From the NCBI RefSeq assembly GCF_021532615.1, contig NZ_JAKGAQ010000001.1, positions 744,001 to 808,000 on the forward strand: DNA of 64,000 bases. Reading direction: 5' to 3'. The stretch comes from Octadecabacter dasysiphoniae (GTDB lineage: Bacteria > Pseudomonadota > Alphaproteobacteria > Rhodobacterales > Rhodobacteraceae). A program made the translations under genes and the position numbers. The stretch's first letter is position 1. Each line of letters opens with the position of its first letter. The notes beneath the pieces were generated by a model, which was not told the origin of the DNA, ran no database searches, and saw nothing but the letters and a program-made list of their open reading frames with translations. Shown here piece by piece: positions 35,012 to 44,953 of this stretch.

Positions 35012-36789
35012 TCCGCACCCCGCTTCGCCCTCTTGCCCGTATTCTGAAAGCCCGTGAACAGGGGCAGAACCCCGACGCGATTGAAGCTGAAAATATCCGC
35101 CTGCGTCACGAGGATGATCGTGACCGCGCGCGCCTGCGTGCCGAAGGGCGTCTGCTGGTCATGGGCATCGCGTTTTTTGCAGCCTTCATGGTTGTGGGGT
35201 TGCGCATGGGATCACTGGCAGGATCCGTGCCCGAAGAACCGACAGCGCAAGCATCAGGTTCGCCCATCATCGGGCAACGCGCTGATATTGTTGATCGAAA
35301 CGGCCGTGTTCTGGCAACGAACCTTGATACTCACAGCCTTTATGCGCAGATTCCAGACATGGTTGATCCGGCAAAATCAGCCCGCGAATTGGCCGCGATT
35401 TTTCCGGAACTGGAAGAAGACGAACTGCTTGAGGATTTCACCGGTTCGCGCCGCTTCCTTTGGATTCGCCGTGAAATTTCGCCAGAACAGATGCAAGCCG
35501 TCCATGACATTGGCGATCCCGGCCTGTTGTTTGGCCCCCGCGAAATGCGCCTTTATCCCAACGGGTCCGTCGCCGCACATATTCTTGGCGGGGCCACCTA
35601 TGGCCGCGAAGGCGTGAATTCTGCCGAAGTGATCGGCGTTGCCGGCGTTGAAAAATTCTTTGACGATTTCCTGCGCGATCCTGCGAACGAAGGCGCACCG
35701 CTGGAACTGTCTATCGACCTGACCGTGCAGGCCGCATCTGAACGGGTTTTGCAAGGCGGTATGATGTTGATGTCGGCCAAAGGTGCGTCATCCGTTTTGA
35801 TGGATGTGCACACAGGCGAGATCATAAGCATGGTTTCGCTGCCCGATTTTGACCCCAACGATCGGCCTCGCGTGCTGACCGAAGGCGATCAATCCGACAG
35901 CCCGCTGTTCAACCGCGCGGTGCAGGGCGTTTACGAACTCGGGTCGGTGTTCAAGATTTTTACTGTGGCGCAGGGGATCGAACTTGGTTTGATCAACGCC
36001 AATACCATGGTTGATACTCAGGGGCCGCTGCAATGGGGTCGTTTCCGTATCCGCGATTTTCATGATTATGGCGCGACACTCAGCGCGACAGACGTCATCG
36101 TGAAGTCCTCTAACATCGGAACGGCGCGCATTGCGCTGATGATTGGGGCGGCGCGCCAGCGTGAATTCCTCGGCTCGCTCGGGTTTTTGGAACACACGCC
36201 CGTTGAAATGGTCGAAGCCCCGACAGGTGACCCGCTTTTGCCGTCCAATTGGTCGGAAATTTCAACGATGACAATATCTTACGGGCATGGATTGTCGTCT
36301 TCGCCGGTTCATCTGGCAGCGGCGTATTCCAGTCTTTTGAACGGGGGATATCGCGTTGAACCGACACTTGAACGCCAGACCGGCCCGCAACACGGTGACC
36401 GCGTGGTATCTGAAACTGTGTCCGCGACGGCGCGCGATATGCTGCGCGCTGTCGTTGATCGCGGCACAGCATCGTTCGGTGATGTCGAAGGCTACGCAGT
36501 TGGTGGCAAAACAGGCACTGCCGACAAACCACGCCCCACGGGTGGCTATTATGACGACCGCACCATCGCGACGTTCGCGTCTGTATTTCCGGCCAATGAT
36601 CCGCGTTATGTGTTGATCGTAACCTTGGATGAACCATCGGTTGAAGCCCTTGGCGAGCAGCGCCGCACGGCCGGTTGGACAGCCGTTCCTGTTGCCGCAG
36701 AAATGATCCGGCGTGTCGCGCCGTTGCTTGGTATGCGACCGGACGTTGAAACCCTCACGCCAACGGGTGTAACACTAACCTCAAATTGA
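35008..36789 (+). CDS. ftsI: Peptidoglycan transpeptidase FtsI (PBP3)
   Basis: A 593-residue class B penicillin-binding protein. A membrane helix at about 49-66 is followed by the pedestal domain (RADIVDRNGRVLATNLDTHSLYA) and the transpeptidase domain with the catalytic serine in S313-V-F-K316, SSN at 367-369 and KTG at 501-503. It crosslinks septal peptidoglycan with FtsW. The start overlaps ftsL. Confidence 0.96.
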   Translation: MIRTPLRPLARILKAREQGQNPDAIEAENIRLRHEDDRDRARLRAEGRLLVMGIAFFAAFMVVGLRMGSLAGSVPEEPTAQASGSPIIGQRADIVDRNGRVLATNLDTHSLYAQIPDMVDPAKSARELAAIFPELEEDELLEDFTGSRRFLWIRREISPEQMQAVHDIGDPGLLFGPREMRLYPNGSVAAHILGGATYGREGVNSAEVIGVAGVEKFFDDFLRDPANEGAPLELSIDLTVQAASERVLQGGMMLMSAKGASSVLMDVHTGEIISMVSLPDFDPNDRPRVLTEGDQSDSPLFNRAVQGVYELGSVFKIFTVAQGIELGLINANTMVDTQGPLQWGRFRIRDFHDYGATLSATDVIVKSSNIGTARIALMIGAARQREFLGSLGFLEHTPVEMVEAPTGDPLLPSNWSEISTMTISYGHGLSSSPVHLAAAYSSLLNGGYRVEPTLERQTGPQHGDRVVSETVSATARDMLRAVVDRGTASFGDVEGYAVGGKTGTADKPRPTGGYYDDRTIATFASVFPANDPRYVLIVTLDEPSVEALGEQRRTAGWTAVPVAAEMIRRVAPLLGMRPDVETLTPTGVTLTSN

Positions 36790-36818
36790 GGCGAAGCCTT
36801 GAATTAAAGGGGTCGGAC

Positions 36819-38312
36819 ATGAGCAGCCAATCAGACCAGAAATCATCCTCCCTCTCGGCCCTCGGGCTGCGCGCACAAGGCGGGCGTGAGGCGATTGTCA
36901 CGGGCCTGACGGTTGATAGCCGCGACGTCAAAGATGGCACGTTGTTTTTCGCACTGCCCGGATCGTCGGTTCATGGCGGTGAGTTCATTCAATATGCTTT
37001 GCGCATGGGCGCATCTGCGATCCTGACGGACGCCAAAGGCGCGGAAATTGCCGCCAAAGAACTGGCTGATAGTGACGCCGCGTTGATCATCAACGACGAC
37101 CCGCGCGGGGCCTTGGCACAAACTGCGTCGCTTTGGTTTGGCGCGCATCCAAGTACTGTGATCGCAGTGACCGGAACCAACGGCAAAACATCTGTGTCCA
37201 CCTTCGCACGCCAGATCTGGATTGAGATGGAATTGGCGGCCGTCAACCTTGGCACCACGGGCGTTGAAGGCGTCTGGACCTATCCGCTGAAACACACAAC
37301 GCCCGAACCCATCACGCTGCACCGCACTTTGGCGCAAGCCAAAGCCGAAGGCGTGACACATGTCGCGATGGAGGCATCGAGCCATGGGCTGGATCAGCGC
37401 CGTCTTGATGGCGTCGTCTTGTCTGCGGCGGGTTTTAGCAATTTCACGCAAGACCACCTCGATTATCACCATACGTTTGAGGCCTATTTTGACGCCAAGA
37501 TGGGCCTGTTCACGCGGCTTTTGCCCGATGATGGTGTGGCGGTGATCAATATCGATGATCCCAAAGGGCCAGAGGTCGTGACGATCGCCGAAAGTCGCGG
37601 CCTTGAGGTGATTACGGTTGGGCGATCTGACGACGCGCGCCTGCGTCTGACAGGGCAGCGGTTTGATAGCACGGGGCAAGAAATCCTGTTTGACTGGCAA
37701 CGCGGCAGCCACAAAGCGCGGCTTAATCTGATTGGTGGTTTTCAGGCGGATAATGTGTTGCTGGCCGCAGGCCTGGTGATTGCGTCGGGCGGTGATCCCG
37801 AAGAAGCGTTTGACACATTGCCCTATTTGACAACTGTGCGGGGTCGTATGCAGCACGCGGCGACCCGCAGAAATGGTGGATCCGTGTTTGTCGATTATGC
37901 CCACACGCCGGATGCGGTGGCCACAGCGCTTAGGGCGATGCGCCCGCATGTGATGGGTAAACTGATCGCGATTGTTGGCGCGGGCGGGGATCGTGATGCC
38001 ACCAAACGTCCGCTTATGGGGCAGGCGGCGGCGGAAAACGCCGACGTAGTGTTTGTAACCGACGATAATCCAAGGTCCGAAGACCCCGCAACAATCCGCG
38101 CCGCCGTCATGGCGGGCTGCCCCGACGCGATTGAAGTCGGTGATCGTGCAGAGGCTATCCTGCGCGGTGTCGATGCGCTCGGCCCCGGTGATGCCTTGTT
38201 GATCGCGGGCAAAGGGCACGAATCCGGCCAGATCGTTGGAGATGACGTGTTGCCCTTTGATGATGTTGAACAAGCCAGCGTTGCTGTTGGTGCCTTGGAC
38301 GGAGACCTTTGA
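36819..38312 (+). CDS. murE: UDP-MurNAc-L-Ala-D-Glu:meso-DAP ligase MurE
   Basis: A 497-residue Mur ligase. The ATG at 36819 is preferred as an AAAGGGG site precedes it. A TTG at 36786 is possible. ATP loop GTNGKT at 119-124 and the DNPR motif at 416-419, which selects meso-diaminopimelate rather than lysine, are visible. So the cell wall peptide carries meso-DAP, as expected for a Gram-negative. The murF start follows 1 bp after its stop. Confidence 0.95.
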   Translation: MSSQSDQKSSSLSALGLRAQGGREAIVTGLTVDSRDVKDGTLFFALPGSSVHGGEFIQYALRMGASAILTDAKGAEIAAKELADSDAALIINDDPRGALAQTASLWFGAHPSTVIAVTGTNGKTSVSTFARQIWIEMELAAVNLGTTGVEGVWTYPLKHTTPEPITLHRTLAQAKAEGVTHVAMEASSHGLDQRRLDGVVLSAAGFSNFTQDHLDYHHTFEAYFDAKMGLFTRLLPDDGVAVINIDDPKGPEVVTIAESRGLEVITVGRSDDARLRLTGQRFDSTGQEILFDWQRGSHKARLNLIGGFQADNVLLAAGLVIASGGDPEEAFDTLPYLTTVRGRMQHAATRRNGGSVFVDYAHTPDAVATALRAMRPHVMGKLIAIVGAGGDRDATKRPLMGQAAAENADVVFVTDDNPRSEDPATIRAAVMAGCPDAIEVGDRAEAILRGVDALGPGDALLIAGKGHESGQIVGDDVLPFDDVEQASVAVGALDGDL

Positions 38313-38313
38313 G

Positions 38314-39738
38314 ATGAGCCTTTGGACCAGCAAAGACGCTACAGCAGCAACGGGCGGCGAAACGACAGCAAAATGGGCCGCAACAGGGGTGTCCATCGAC
38401 ACGCGCACCATTCAAGCTGGGGATTTGTTTGTCGCCCTGAAGGCAGACCGTGACGGGCATGATTTTGTTGCAATGGCGCTGGAAAAGGGCGCTGCGGCGG
38501 CCTTGGTGACGCATTGCCCAGACGGCGTAGCGCAGGACGCGCCATTGCTGATTGTACCGGATGTCTTGGCCGCGCTTGAGGCGCTGGGGCAGGCGGCACG
38601 TGCCCGAACCAAAGCACGGGTCCTCGCGATCACAGGGTCTGTCGGAAAAACGTCGGCAAAAGAAATGGCGCGCACGGTTTTGGGCCGTCAGAGAAAAACA
38701 CACGCCGCCGAAGCCAGTTACAACAACCATTGGGGCGTGCCCCTGACCCTCGCGCGGATGCCGGCCGACACGGACTTTGCCGTGATCGAAATTGGAATGT
38801 CCAACCCAGGTGAAATTGCGCCGCTGTCCCGCATGGCCAAACCCCACGTCGCGATGATCACCACAGTCGCCGCTGCCCACCTTGAGGCATTTGATGACAT
38901 CAGCGGTATCGCGCGCGAAAAGGCGTCGATTGTTGATGGTCTGACATCTGGCGGTGTTGCGGTGCTGAACGCAGACACCGAAACCAGCGCCGTGTTGCAG
39001 AATTATGCCTCCAAACGAGAGGCCAAGCAGGTCTTGTTTGGTCAGATGTCACGCACGTGGCGTTTGAACCACGTCGCGTTGAGCGAAGGCCAGACCTTGG
39101 TTCAGGCCGAAACTCCGGCAGGTCCGCTGTTGTTCAAACTGTCAACTGCCGGGCGTCATTTCGCGATGAACGGGCTTGGTATTTTGGCCGCCTGTGACGC
39201 ACTTGGGGCAGATCCTGTGCAGGCCGCGATTGACCTTGGGCACTGGGCCCCGCCTGCGGGACGCGGAACCCATGAACTGATCACAACGGACCCCGCAAAC
39301 GAAGGCGAAAGCCTTGTGCTGCTTGATGATGCGTTCAACGCCAACCCCACGTCTTTGACTGCGGCGTTGGAGGTTCTGGCGTCTTATTCGCCGCGTGACA
39401 ATGTTGGGCGGGTGGTGAAGGGACGGCGGATCGCCATCCTTGGGGATATGCTGGAACTCGGCCCTGATGAGACGGCAATGCATGCCGATATCGCCAAAGA
39501 CCCGTCCATTGCATCACTGCATTTGATCCATTGTGCGGGCCCGCGCATGCGCCATCTTTATGACGCGCTGCCCGAAGACCAACGGGGTATCTGGGCGCAA
39601 ACGGCTGCTGAATTGGCCGTTGGGCCAGCGGCGCTGGTGGATGCCGGCGACGTGGTTTTGGTAAAAGGGTCCAAGGGATCAAAAGTCAGCCTTGTCGTTG
39701 ACGCCATCCGCAAACTGGGGCATCCCGATACCGTCTAG
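38314..39738 (+). CDS. murF: UDP-MurNAc-tripeptide:D-Ala-D-Ala ligase MurF
   Basis: A 474-residue ligase that adds D-Ala-D-Ala to the tripeptide. The start at the ATG at 38314 (MSLWTSKDAT) follows GGAGACC. The ATP loop TGSVGKT at 107-113, NNHWGVPLTLARMP and NANPTSLTAALEVL are family marks. It is followed by a 53-bp gap before mraY. Confidence 0.95.
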   Translation: MSLWTSKDATAATGGETTAKWAATGVSIDTRTIQAGDLFVALKADRDGHDFVAMALEKGAAAALVTHCPDGVAQDAPLLIVPDVLAALEALGQAARARTKARVLAITGSVGKTSAKEMARTVLGRQRKTHAAEASYNNHWGVPLTLARMPADTDFAVIEIGMSNPGEIAPLSRMAKPHVAMITTVAAAHLEAFDDISGIAREKASIVDGLTSGGVAVLNADTETSAVLQNYASKREAKQVLFGQMSRTWRLNHVALSEGQTLVQAETPAGPLLFKLSTAGRHFAMNGLGILAACDALGADPVQAAIDLGHWAPPAGRGTHELITTDPANEGESLVLLDDAFNANPTSLTAALEVLASYSPRDNVGRVVKGRRIAILGDMLELGPDETAMHADIAKDPSIASLHLIHCAGPRMRHLYDALPEDQRGIWAQTAAELAVGPAALVDAGDVVLVKGSKGSKVSLVVDAIRKLGHPDTV

Positions 39739-39791
39739 ACGCTCCATGGAGGGTGGCATGATATGGTGTTTCTGACAAAAGGTTATCGCAT

Positions 39792-40874
39792 ATGTTGTAT
39801 TGGCTCACGGCTTTGTCTGACGGCGGCGATGTCTTCAACCTGTTTCGCTACATCACATTCCGCGCAGGCGGCGCGTTCCTGACGGCGCTCATTTTCGGGT
39901 TTGTCTTTGGTCCATCGTTGATCCGCGTGCTGCGTAAACGCCAAGGCAAAGGCCAGCCGATCCGCGATGACGGCCCTGAAAGCCACCTTGCCAAGGCGGG
40001 TACGCCAACCATGGGTGGTTTGTTGATTGTCGGTGCTTTGCTGACCTCAACCTTGCTGTGGGCGCGTCTTGATAACCCGTTTATCTGGATGGTCTTGTTC
40101 GTGACGATGTCCTTTGCGCTGATCGGCTTTGCCGACGATTATGCCAAGGTGTCCAAGCAGACGACAGCCGGTGTGTCGGGTAAGCTGCGCCTGTTGCTCG
40201 GCTTTGCCATTGCGGGCGTTGCGGCGTACTGGGCTGCGCAATATCACCCTGTTGAGCTGTCTAACAAACTGGCTTTGCCAGTTTTCAAGGACGTTCTGAT
40301 CAACCTCGGCGTGCTGTTCATTCCGTTCGCGATGATCGTGATCGTGGGGGCTGCGAATGCCGTGAACATGACGGATGGCTTGGACGGTCTTGCAATTATG
40401 CCCGTGATGATTGCCGCAGGTGCTTTTGCCATTATCGCATATTTTGTCGGCCGCACGGATTTTACGACCGAACTTGGCCTGCATTACGTGCCCGGTACAG
40501 GGGAACTGGCGATCTTTGCCGCGGGCGTTATTGGCGGTGGTCTCGGCTTTTTGTGGTACAACGCGCCGCCGGCCGCCGTGTTCATGGGCGACACCGGATC
40601 GCTGGCTTTGGGCGGTGCTCTCGGTGCGATTGCCGTTGCTACGAAACACGAGATTGTACTGGCAATCGTCGGTGGCTTGTTCGTGGTTGAGGCGTTGTCA
40701 GTGATTATCCAAGTGCTATATTTCAAACGCACCGGAAAGCGTGTTTTCCTGATGGCGCCGATTCATCACCACTATGAGAAAAAGGGCTGGGCAGAACCTC
40801 AGATCGTGATCCGGTTTTGGATCATCTCCCTTATTCTTGCGGTGATCGGTTTGGCGACGCTCAAGGTCCGCTGA
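39792..40874 (+). CDS. mraY: Phospho-MurNAc-pentapeptide transferase MraY
   Basis: A 360-residue inner membrane enzyme with ten helices that makes lipid I from UDP-MurNAc-pentapeptide and undecaprenyl phosphate. The signatures [19 protein letters not shown] and [15 protein letters not shown] with VIRFWI are all present. A tail-to-tail lipoprotein gene lies directly after it. Confidence 0.97.
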   Translation: MLYWLTALSDGGDVFNLFRYITFRAGGAFLTALIFGFVFGPSLIRVLRKRQGKGQPIRDDGPESHLAKAGTPTMGGLLIVGALLTSTLLWARLDNPFIWMVLFVTMSFALIGFADDYAKVSKQTTAGVSGKLRLLLGFAIAGVAAYWAAQYHPVELSNKLALPVFKDVLINLGVLFIPFAMIVIVGAANAVNMTDGLDGLAIMPVMIAAGAFAIIAYFVGRTDFTTELGLHYVPGTGELAIFAAGVIGGGLGFLWYNAPPAAVFMGDTGSLALGGALGAIAVATKHEIVLAIVGGLFVVEALSVIIQVLYFKRTGKRVFLMAPIHHHYEKKGWAEPQIVIRFWIISLILAVIGLATLKVR

Positions 40875-40891
40875 CCCGGCGCGCCAGTCAA

Positions 40892-41620
40892 CTACAACAT
40901 GCTAAAGGTCGAACGCGTGGACTCTACGTCTTCGGCCAGCCGCGCAGCAGCACCGATGTGCCAGTCCAGACCGGTTTGACCACGCGATGCCGCCGCCTTG
41001 AGGTTACGCGAGGCTTGGCGTGCATCCCGCGCACTTAGCGTCAAAGCCTCGGCAAGGTCGGCACGTTCGCCCGCAATGCGCAAAACAGATATGTCATGTT
41101 CGGATTGATCAATCTCACCGCGGACAAGTTGCATTGTCAGGGTGTTCAGCTCGGCCTCTTGGCGGGCGATAAATTGCGGCAGGTCGGTCTGGATGTTGTC
41201 GAACTGATTGGTGGCCAATTCAAGGTCGCGCACGACGGCATTGGGGGACACGAGTTCAACACGGCGTTCAACATTTCGTTGACCCACGCGATTGCCGATC
41301 ACAGCACCGCCCGCACCACCAACAACCGCACCCGTCAGACAATTGCGTGCATTGCTGGCCGACAGCACCGTCAGGCCACACCCCAACGCGGCACCAATCA
41401 TGGCGCCATTCACCGTCGACGTTTGCACCAATTGTTTGGATGCGTCGTTCAGGGCTGCGACCTGGTCAATGACGGGCCCTTCGTTCACAGGGTCATTGTA
41501 AAAATACAATGCACCGCTATCCACGCGGGATGTTTCAATCGGCGGAACGCCGCCCGTAGAACAAGCAGACAACAATACTGTTGCGATCATCGGAAGGGCG
41601 AAGCTGTACGTCTGGGCCAT
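40892..41620 (-). CDS. Glycine-zipper lipoprotein on the reverse strand of the dcw cluster
   Basis: A 242-residue protein with a lipoprotein signal (LLSAC, lipidated C20). A glycine zipper (GAMIGAALGCG and LTGAVVGGAGGAVIGNRVG) spans about 72-114, like YMGG/Slp-type membrane-inserting lipoproteins. The C-terminal half is alpha-helical and charged. It lies in reverse orientation between mraY and murD, so it is transcribed against the cluster. Function unknown; an envelope role is inferred from its signal and zipper. Confidence 0.75.
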   Translation of the reverse strand: MAQTYSFALPMIATVLLSACSTGGVPPIETSRVDSGALYFYNDPVNEGPVIDQVAALNDASKQLVQTSTVNGAMIGAALGCGLTVLSASNARNCLTGAVVGGAGGAVIGNRVGQRNVERRVELVSPNAVVRDLELATNQFDNIQTDLPQFIARQEAELNTLTMQLVRGEIDQSEHDISVLRIAGERADLAEALTLSARDARQASRNLKAAASRGQTGLDWHIGAAARLAEDVESTRSTFSML

Positions 41621-41824
41621 AGTCTGTGCTACCTGCTGTATTCAAATTCAACAGTGTGGGATGTGGCGATAAACTGTGTCCTATTTGAGGCTAATGCGCG
41701 GTGTTTATAGCGTTTCCCATCACCAGAGGTAAAAAGTTCGATGATCCGTTTGATTGCGGTGTCCTGACTTGCGCCGCAGTGCGCTGCGCGCCACTCTGCA
41801 CATCAATTCAAAGGGGCGAGCGTT

Positions 41825-43219
41825 ATGATTCCAGTAAAGGGTTTTGAGGGCAAAACGGTTGCCGTGCTTGGCCTTGGTCGGTCCGGTCTGGCGACGGTTA
41901 CTGCGCTGCAGGCTGGTGGTGCGGATGTGCTGGTATGGGACGATTCACCCAACGCCGACGAAAAGGCCAATGACATCGGCGCAACACTGCGGGATCTGAC
42001 AAAGCAGGGCGCGTTTACAGATGTGGCATCACTGATCACATCGCCCGGCATCGCGCATCTTTACCCCGAACCCCACCCCGCAATTGCCCGCGCAATGGCC
42101 GAAGGCTGCCCTGTGGACAATGACATCGGGCTTTTTTTTCAATCCTTTGCGACGCAGGAATGGGATAATTTCTCAACCATGCCCAAAGTGATTGCCGTGA
42201 CAGGGTCAAACGGTAAGTCCACGACTTCTGCGTTGATCCATCATATCCTTGAGGAGGCGGGCCGCCCCACACAATTGGCAGGCAACATCGGCCGCGGCGT
42301 GCTGGACATCGAAGAAGCCCACGACGGAGAAGTCGTGGTGCTGGAACTCAGCAGTTACCAAACTGACCTTGCCCGCGCATTGACGCCGGATGTGGCCGTG
42401 TTCACAAACCTGTCGCCGGATCATCTGGATCGCCATGCAGGCCACGGCGGATATTTCGCCGCCAAACGCCGCCTGTTTGCTGAAGGCGGACCAGATCGGG
42501 CCGTCATCGGTGTGGACGAATTTGAAGGGCAGTACATCGCCAATCAAATGTCTGGCGGGCCTGGTGATGACAGGGTCATTCGGGTGTCGTCTGGCCAAAA
42601 GCTCAGCGGGGCGGGATGGAACGTCTTTGCGCGCAAAGGGTTCCTCAGCGAAACACGCAAAGGTCGGCAGGTGGGATCGATTGATCTGCGCCAGATTGCC
42701 GGGCTGCCCGGCGCGCACAATCATCAAAACGCATGCGCGGCCTATGCGGCTTGTCGTGCGCTGGGCATCGGCCCGCGCGTCATTGAACAAGCGCTGCACA
42801 GCTTCAAAGGACTGCCGCACCGCAGCCAGCTGATCGCTGAAAAGAACGGCGTGCGTTTCGTGAATGACAGTAAGGCGACGAACGTGGATTCAGCGGCCAA
42901 AGCGCTCGCGGCGTTCGACAAAGTCCGCTGGATTTGTGGTGGCTTGGAAAAAGAAGGCGGGCTTGATGCATTGCTGCCCGCGCCAACGGTCGTCAAAGCC
43001 TACGTCATCGGGCGCGAGGCGGGCGTCTTTGCCATGAAGCTGAAGGGACTGGACGTGGAGGTTTGTGGCGACATGGCCACGGCCGTCGCCAAGGCCGCGG
43101 CAGATGCGCAATCGGGTGAAACCGTGTTGCTGGCCCCTGCCGCCGCATCGTTTGATCAATACGACAGCTTTGAGAAACGCGGAGAGGATTTCGTGATGCA
43201 GGTCAGCGCGCTGGAATGA
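41825..43219 (+). CDS. murD: UDP-MurNAc-L-Ala:D-Glu ligase MurD
   Basis: A 464-residue ligase that adds D-glutamate to UDP-MurNAc-L-Ala. The N-terminal [14 protein letters not shown] binds the UDP part, the ATP loop is GSNGKS at 127-132, and [15 protein letters not shown] and [19 protein letters not shown] are the C-terminal marks. It has its own 200-bp upstream region because of the antisense lipoprotein gene. The dcw order is broken after it by the accessory insertion. Confidence 0.95.
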   Translation: MIPVKGFEGKTVAVLGLGRSGLATVTALQAGGADVLVWDDSPNADEKANDIGATLRDLTKQGAFTDVASLITSPGIAHLYPEPHPAIARAMAEGCPVDNDIGLFFQSFATQEWDNFSTMPKVIAVTGSNGKSTTSALIHHILEEAGRPTQLAGNIGRGVLDIEEAHDGEVVVLELSSYQTDLARALTPDVAVFTNLSPDHLDRHAGHGGYFAAKRRLFAEGGPDRAVIGVDEFEGQYIANQMSGGPGDDRVIRVSSGQKLSGAGWNVFARKGFLSETRKGRQVGSIDLRQIAGLPGAHNHQNACAAYAACRALGIGPRVIEQALHSFKGLPHRSQLIAEKNGVRFVNDSKATNVDSAAKALAAFDKVRWICGGLEKEGGLDALLPAPTVVKAYVIGREAGVFAMKLKGLDVEVCGDMATAVAKAAADAQSGETVLLAPAAASFDQYDSFEKRGEDFVMQVSALE

Positions 43220-43362
43220 AGCGATAGGTGGCATTTATCTGGCTGTAGCGTCTGCTAAGCGGGACAAAGAAGACTTATGCTGCGACTACGTCAATATCCG
43301 CTAAGTAAAATTTTCGAAGATGCATATTTTGTGACCAAAACAGATTGCTCACGCCGCAATGT
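43220..43362. other. Left edge of the accessory region, with a partial repeat
   Basis: The 140-bp gap after murD includes a stretch near 43247-43275 (ctgctaagcggg then acaaagaag) that resembles the right part of the degenerate repeat at 50449-50492. No gene is seen. Confidence 0.45.
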
Positions 43363-43758
43363 TCACTGCAGCCACAACCCCATATCTTTCAATACGGCGT
43401 CTGCGAATTCTTTATCTGGCGTGACAGCGAACGCGGCGAGCAGATCGCGCGCAACTTTTAATTCCTCAATCTTGAGGTCCACCTCCGACACTTTTTCAGA
43501 AATGATCTGGGCACGCTCCTCGCGCGAGACCGTATCGGAAAACAGCCGGTCCAATGACTCGGTGAGTTCCCTCAGCTTAAAACCCAATCGCTTAGCGAGG
43601 GAGATGAGAGAGAGCCGTTCCAGCGTTGTATCGTCATAAATGCGGTAGGTTCGGCTTCCAGCAGCAACGGGGCTAGAGTGGATGAGGCCAAGGGCCTCAT
43701 AATGACGCAAGCCATCCTTTGAGAGGCCGGATCGTTTTGCCAGTTCGCCAATCATCAT
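43363..43758 (-). CDS. MerR family transcriptional regulator
   Basis: A 131-residue protein. The N-terminal winged helix-turn-helix reads MMIGELAKRSGLSKDGLRHYEALGLI, followed by RTYRIYDD and a dimerising coiled coil (LDRLFSDTVSREERAQIISEKVSEVDLKIEELKVARDLL). No cysteine pair for metal sensing is apparent. It is divergent from the CHRD gene with an operator-like palindrome between them. Confidence 0.9.
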   Translation of the reverse strand: MMIGELAKRSGLSKDGLRHYEALGLIHSSPVAAGSRTYRIYDDTTLERLSLISLAKRLGFKLRELTESLDRLFSDTVSREERAQIISEKVSEVDLKIEELKVARDLLAAFAVTPDKEFADAVLKDMGLWLQ

Positions 43759-43779
43759 AGCGCGACCTCATATTAGTGC

Positions 43780-43811
43780 TTGACTGTAGGGTATACCCAA
43801 TAGGCTAAAGC
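43780..43811 (+). promoter_or_regulatory. MerR-type promoter with GGGTATACCC palindrome
   Basis: TTGACT (43780-43785) is followed by a long spacer holding the perfect palindrome gggtataccc (43789-43798), and TAAAGC lies 20 bp from the first box. MerR proteins act on promoters with 19-20 bp spacers by binding a palindrome between the boxes. It points to the CHRD gene. Confidence 0.5.
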
Positions 43812-43841
43812 TTATCCGAACACAACGAATCGGAGAGTAAT

Positions 43842-44498
43842 ATGCGCGTTTTTCTTTTACCTTTTCTTCTTGCAGCAGGTGTCGCCACCGCCCAAGAGGT
43901 GCCGCCAGTAAGCGGGATCCCCCTTGATCCAAGTACGGGCGCACAAATAGGACCGATCTTTGAAACATGGATGTCGCCGCACCAAGAGGGTGGTGAAGAA
44001 CAGGATACACCGCGTTTGGTTCCCGACGCCTTCAAATCCACCACACCCTCTGTTGATCGAAACGAACGTCCATCACGCGGCCACGCGACCTTGGCTTTCT
44101 CGCGCGATCTCAGCACCGCCTATGCGCATATCGCGATCGAAGGCGTCAATCCGGAAGACATCGTGATGTTCCACATACATTGCGGTCGCCCGGGCCAGTT
44201 AGGGCCCATCATTGTTGATTTCGGCCTCGAAAATGATCTGACTGAATTGTTCGCGGATGGCGAAGCATCGTTGGAAATCACCAATGAAGACATTGTTGCG
44301 GCCTCAGAACATGGCCACGGCGTTGTCGCAGCTTTTGTCGCAGGATGCCCCATCACGTTGGCAGTCCCCACCGACAAAGTCGTGACCGTCGCTGGCCTCG
44401 CACACATCGCCTATGAGCGGGAATTGTACTTCAACCTTCATACGTCGGGTCAAACATACTTCGGAGATATTCGAGGGCAGTTGTATCCGGTTGAATGA
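43842..44498 (+). CDS. Secreted CHRD-domain protein
   Basis: A 218-residue protein with a signal peptide (cleavage after ATA, near residue 17) and a CHRD domain: RGHATLAFSRDLSTAYAHIAIEGV, MFHIHCGRPGQLGPIIVDFG, and YFNLHTSGQTYFGDIRGQL. CHRD domains occur in chordin and in many bacterial secreted proteins, with no settled function. It is divergent from the MerR gene, which probably controls it. Confidence 0.82.
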   Translation: MRVFLLPFLLAAGVATAQEVPPVSGIPLDPSTGAQIGPIFETWMSPHQEGGEEQDTPRLVPDAFKSTTPSVDRNERPSRGHATLAFSRDLSTAYAHIAIEGVNPEDIVMFHIHCGRPGQLGPIIVDFGLENDLTELFADGEASLEITNEDIVAASEHGHGVVAAFVAGCPITLAVPTDKVVTVAGLAHIAYERELYFNLHTSGQTYFGDIRGQLYPVE

Positions 44499-44953
44499 CC
44501 CGCACGTAGAGAACGATCTGCGCCACCATTAACCAGTCGGCACTGACTTGGGATCGCTGAATGCGGCTTGTCCTAGCACACAAAAACTCACTCAAAATAA
44601 GGAAGGAAGATTTCCTGACTTTGGCCGCACCGCAGAGATCTGGCAAAATGGCCTCGAACCTGTCGTTCGCTGCGGTTGCGAAGGTTTTGATCGTTCGAAA
44701 ATCCGCAATGCGGAACGAAGCCGACCTTATCGTCGGTGTGGCAAATGGCGGCTTTTCTTATGCTGAAATCGTAGCAATTCGCATCAGGGTGGAAATCAGA
44801 CGTTTGCCACGTGTGCGAAAGATCATCACGCCCTTAGCGCCAGCTGACATTCAATTGATTGCCTACATGGGTTGCGCGCGCGGGGTGGAAAGCTGCCGTG
44901 CGAATGCGGTGCAAGACTTGGTCGAACGGACATTTTGCCGCGGTTAATCGAAT
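44499..44953. other. Degenerate accessory spacer with direct repeat copy
   Basis: No gene is supported. It carries copy 1 of the degenerate direct repeat (44664-44714). A 128-codon frame at 44561-44947 has no familiar motif, overlaps the repeat and looks like random translation. Base composition is patchy, as expected for eroded sequence. Confidence 0.5.
44664..44714 (+). repeat. Degenerate direct repeat, copy 1
   Basis: A 51-bp stretch matches 50442-50492 at about 42 of 51 positions by eye, with a core of 27/29 at 44671-44699 (tgcggttgcga to ttttgatcgttcgaa). It lies left of the GntR/TRAP module. Confidence 0.7.

Noticed and set aside
44561-44947. 128-codon frame in the accessory spacer
   Set aside because: No motif is recognised, it overlaps the direct repeat and the frame has no ribosome site.
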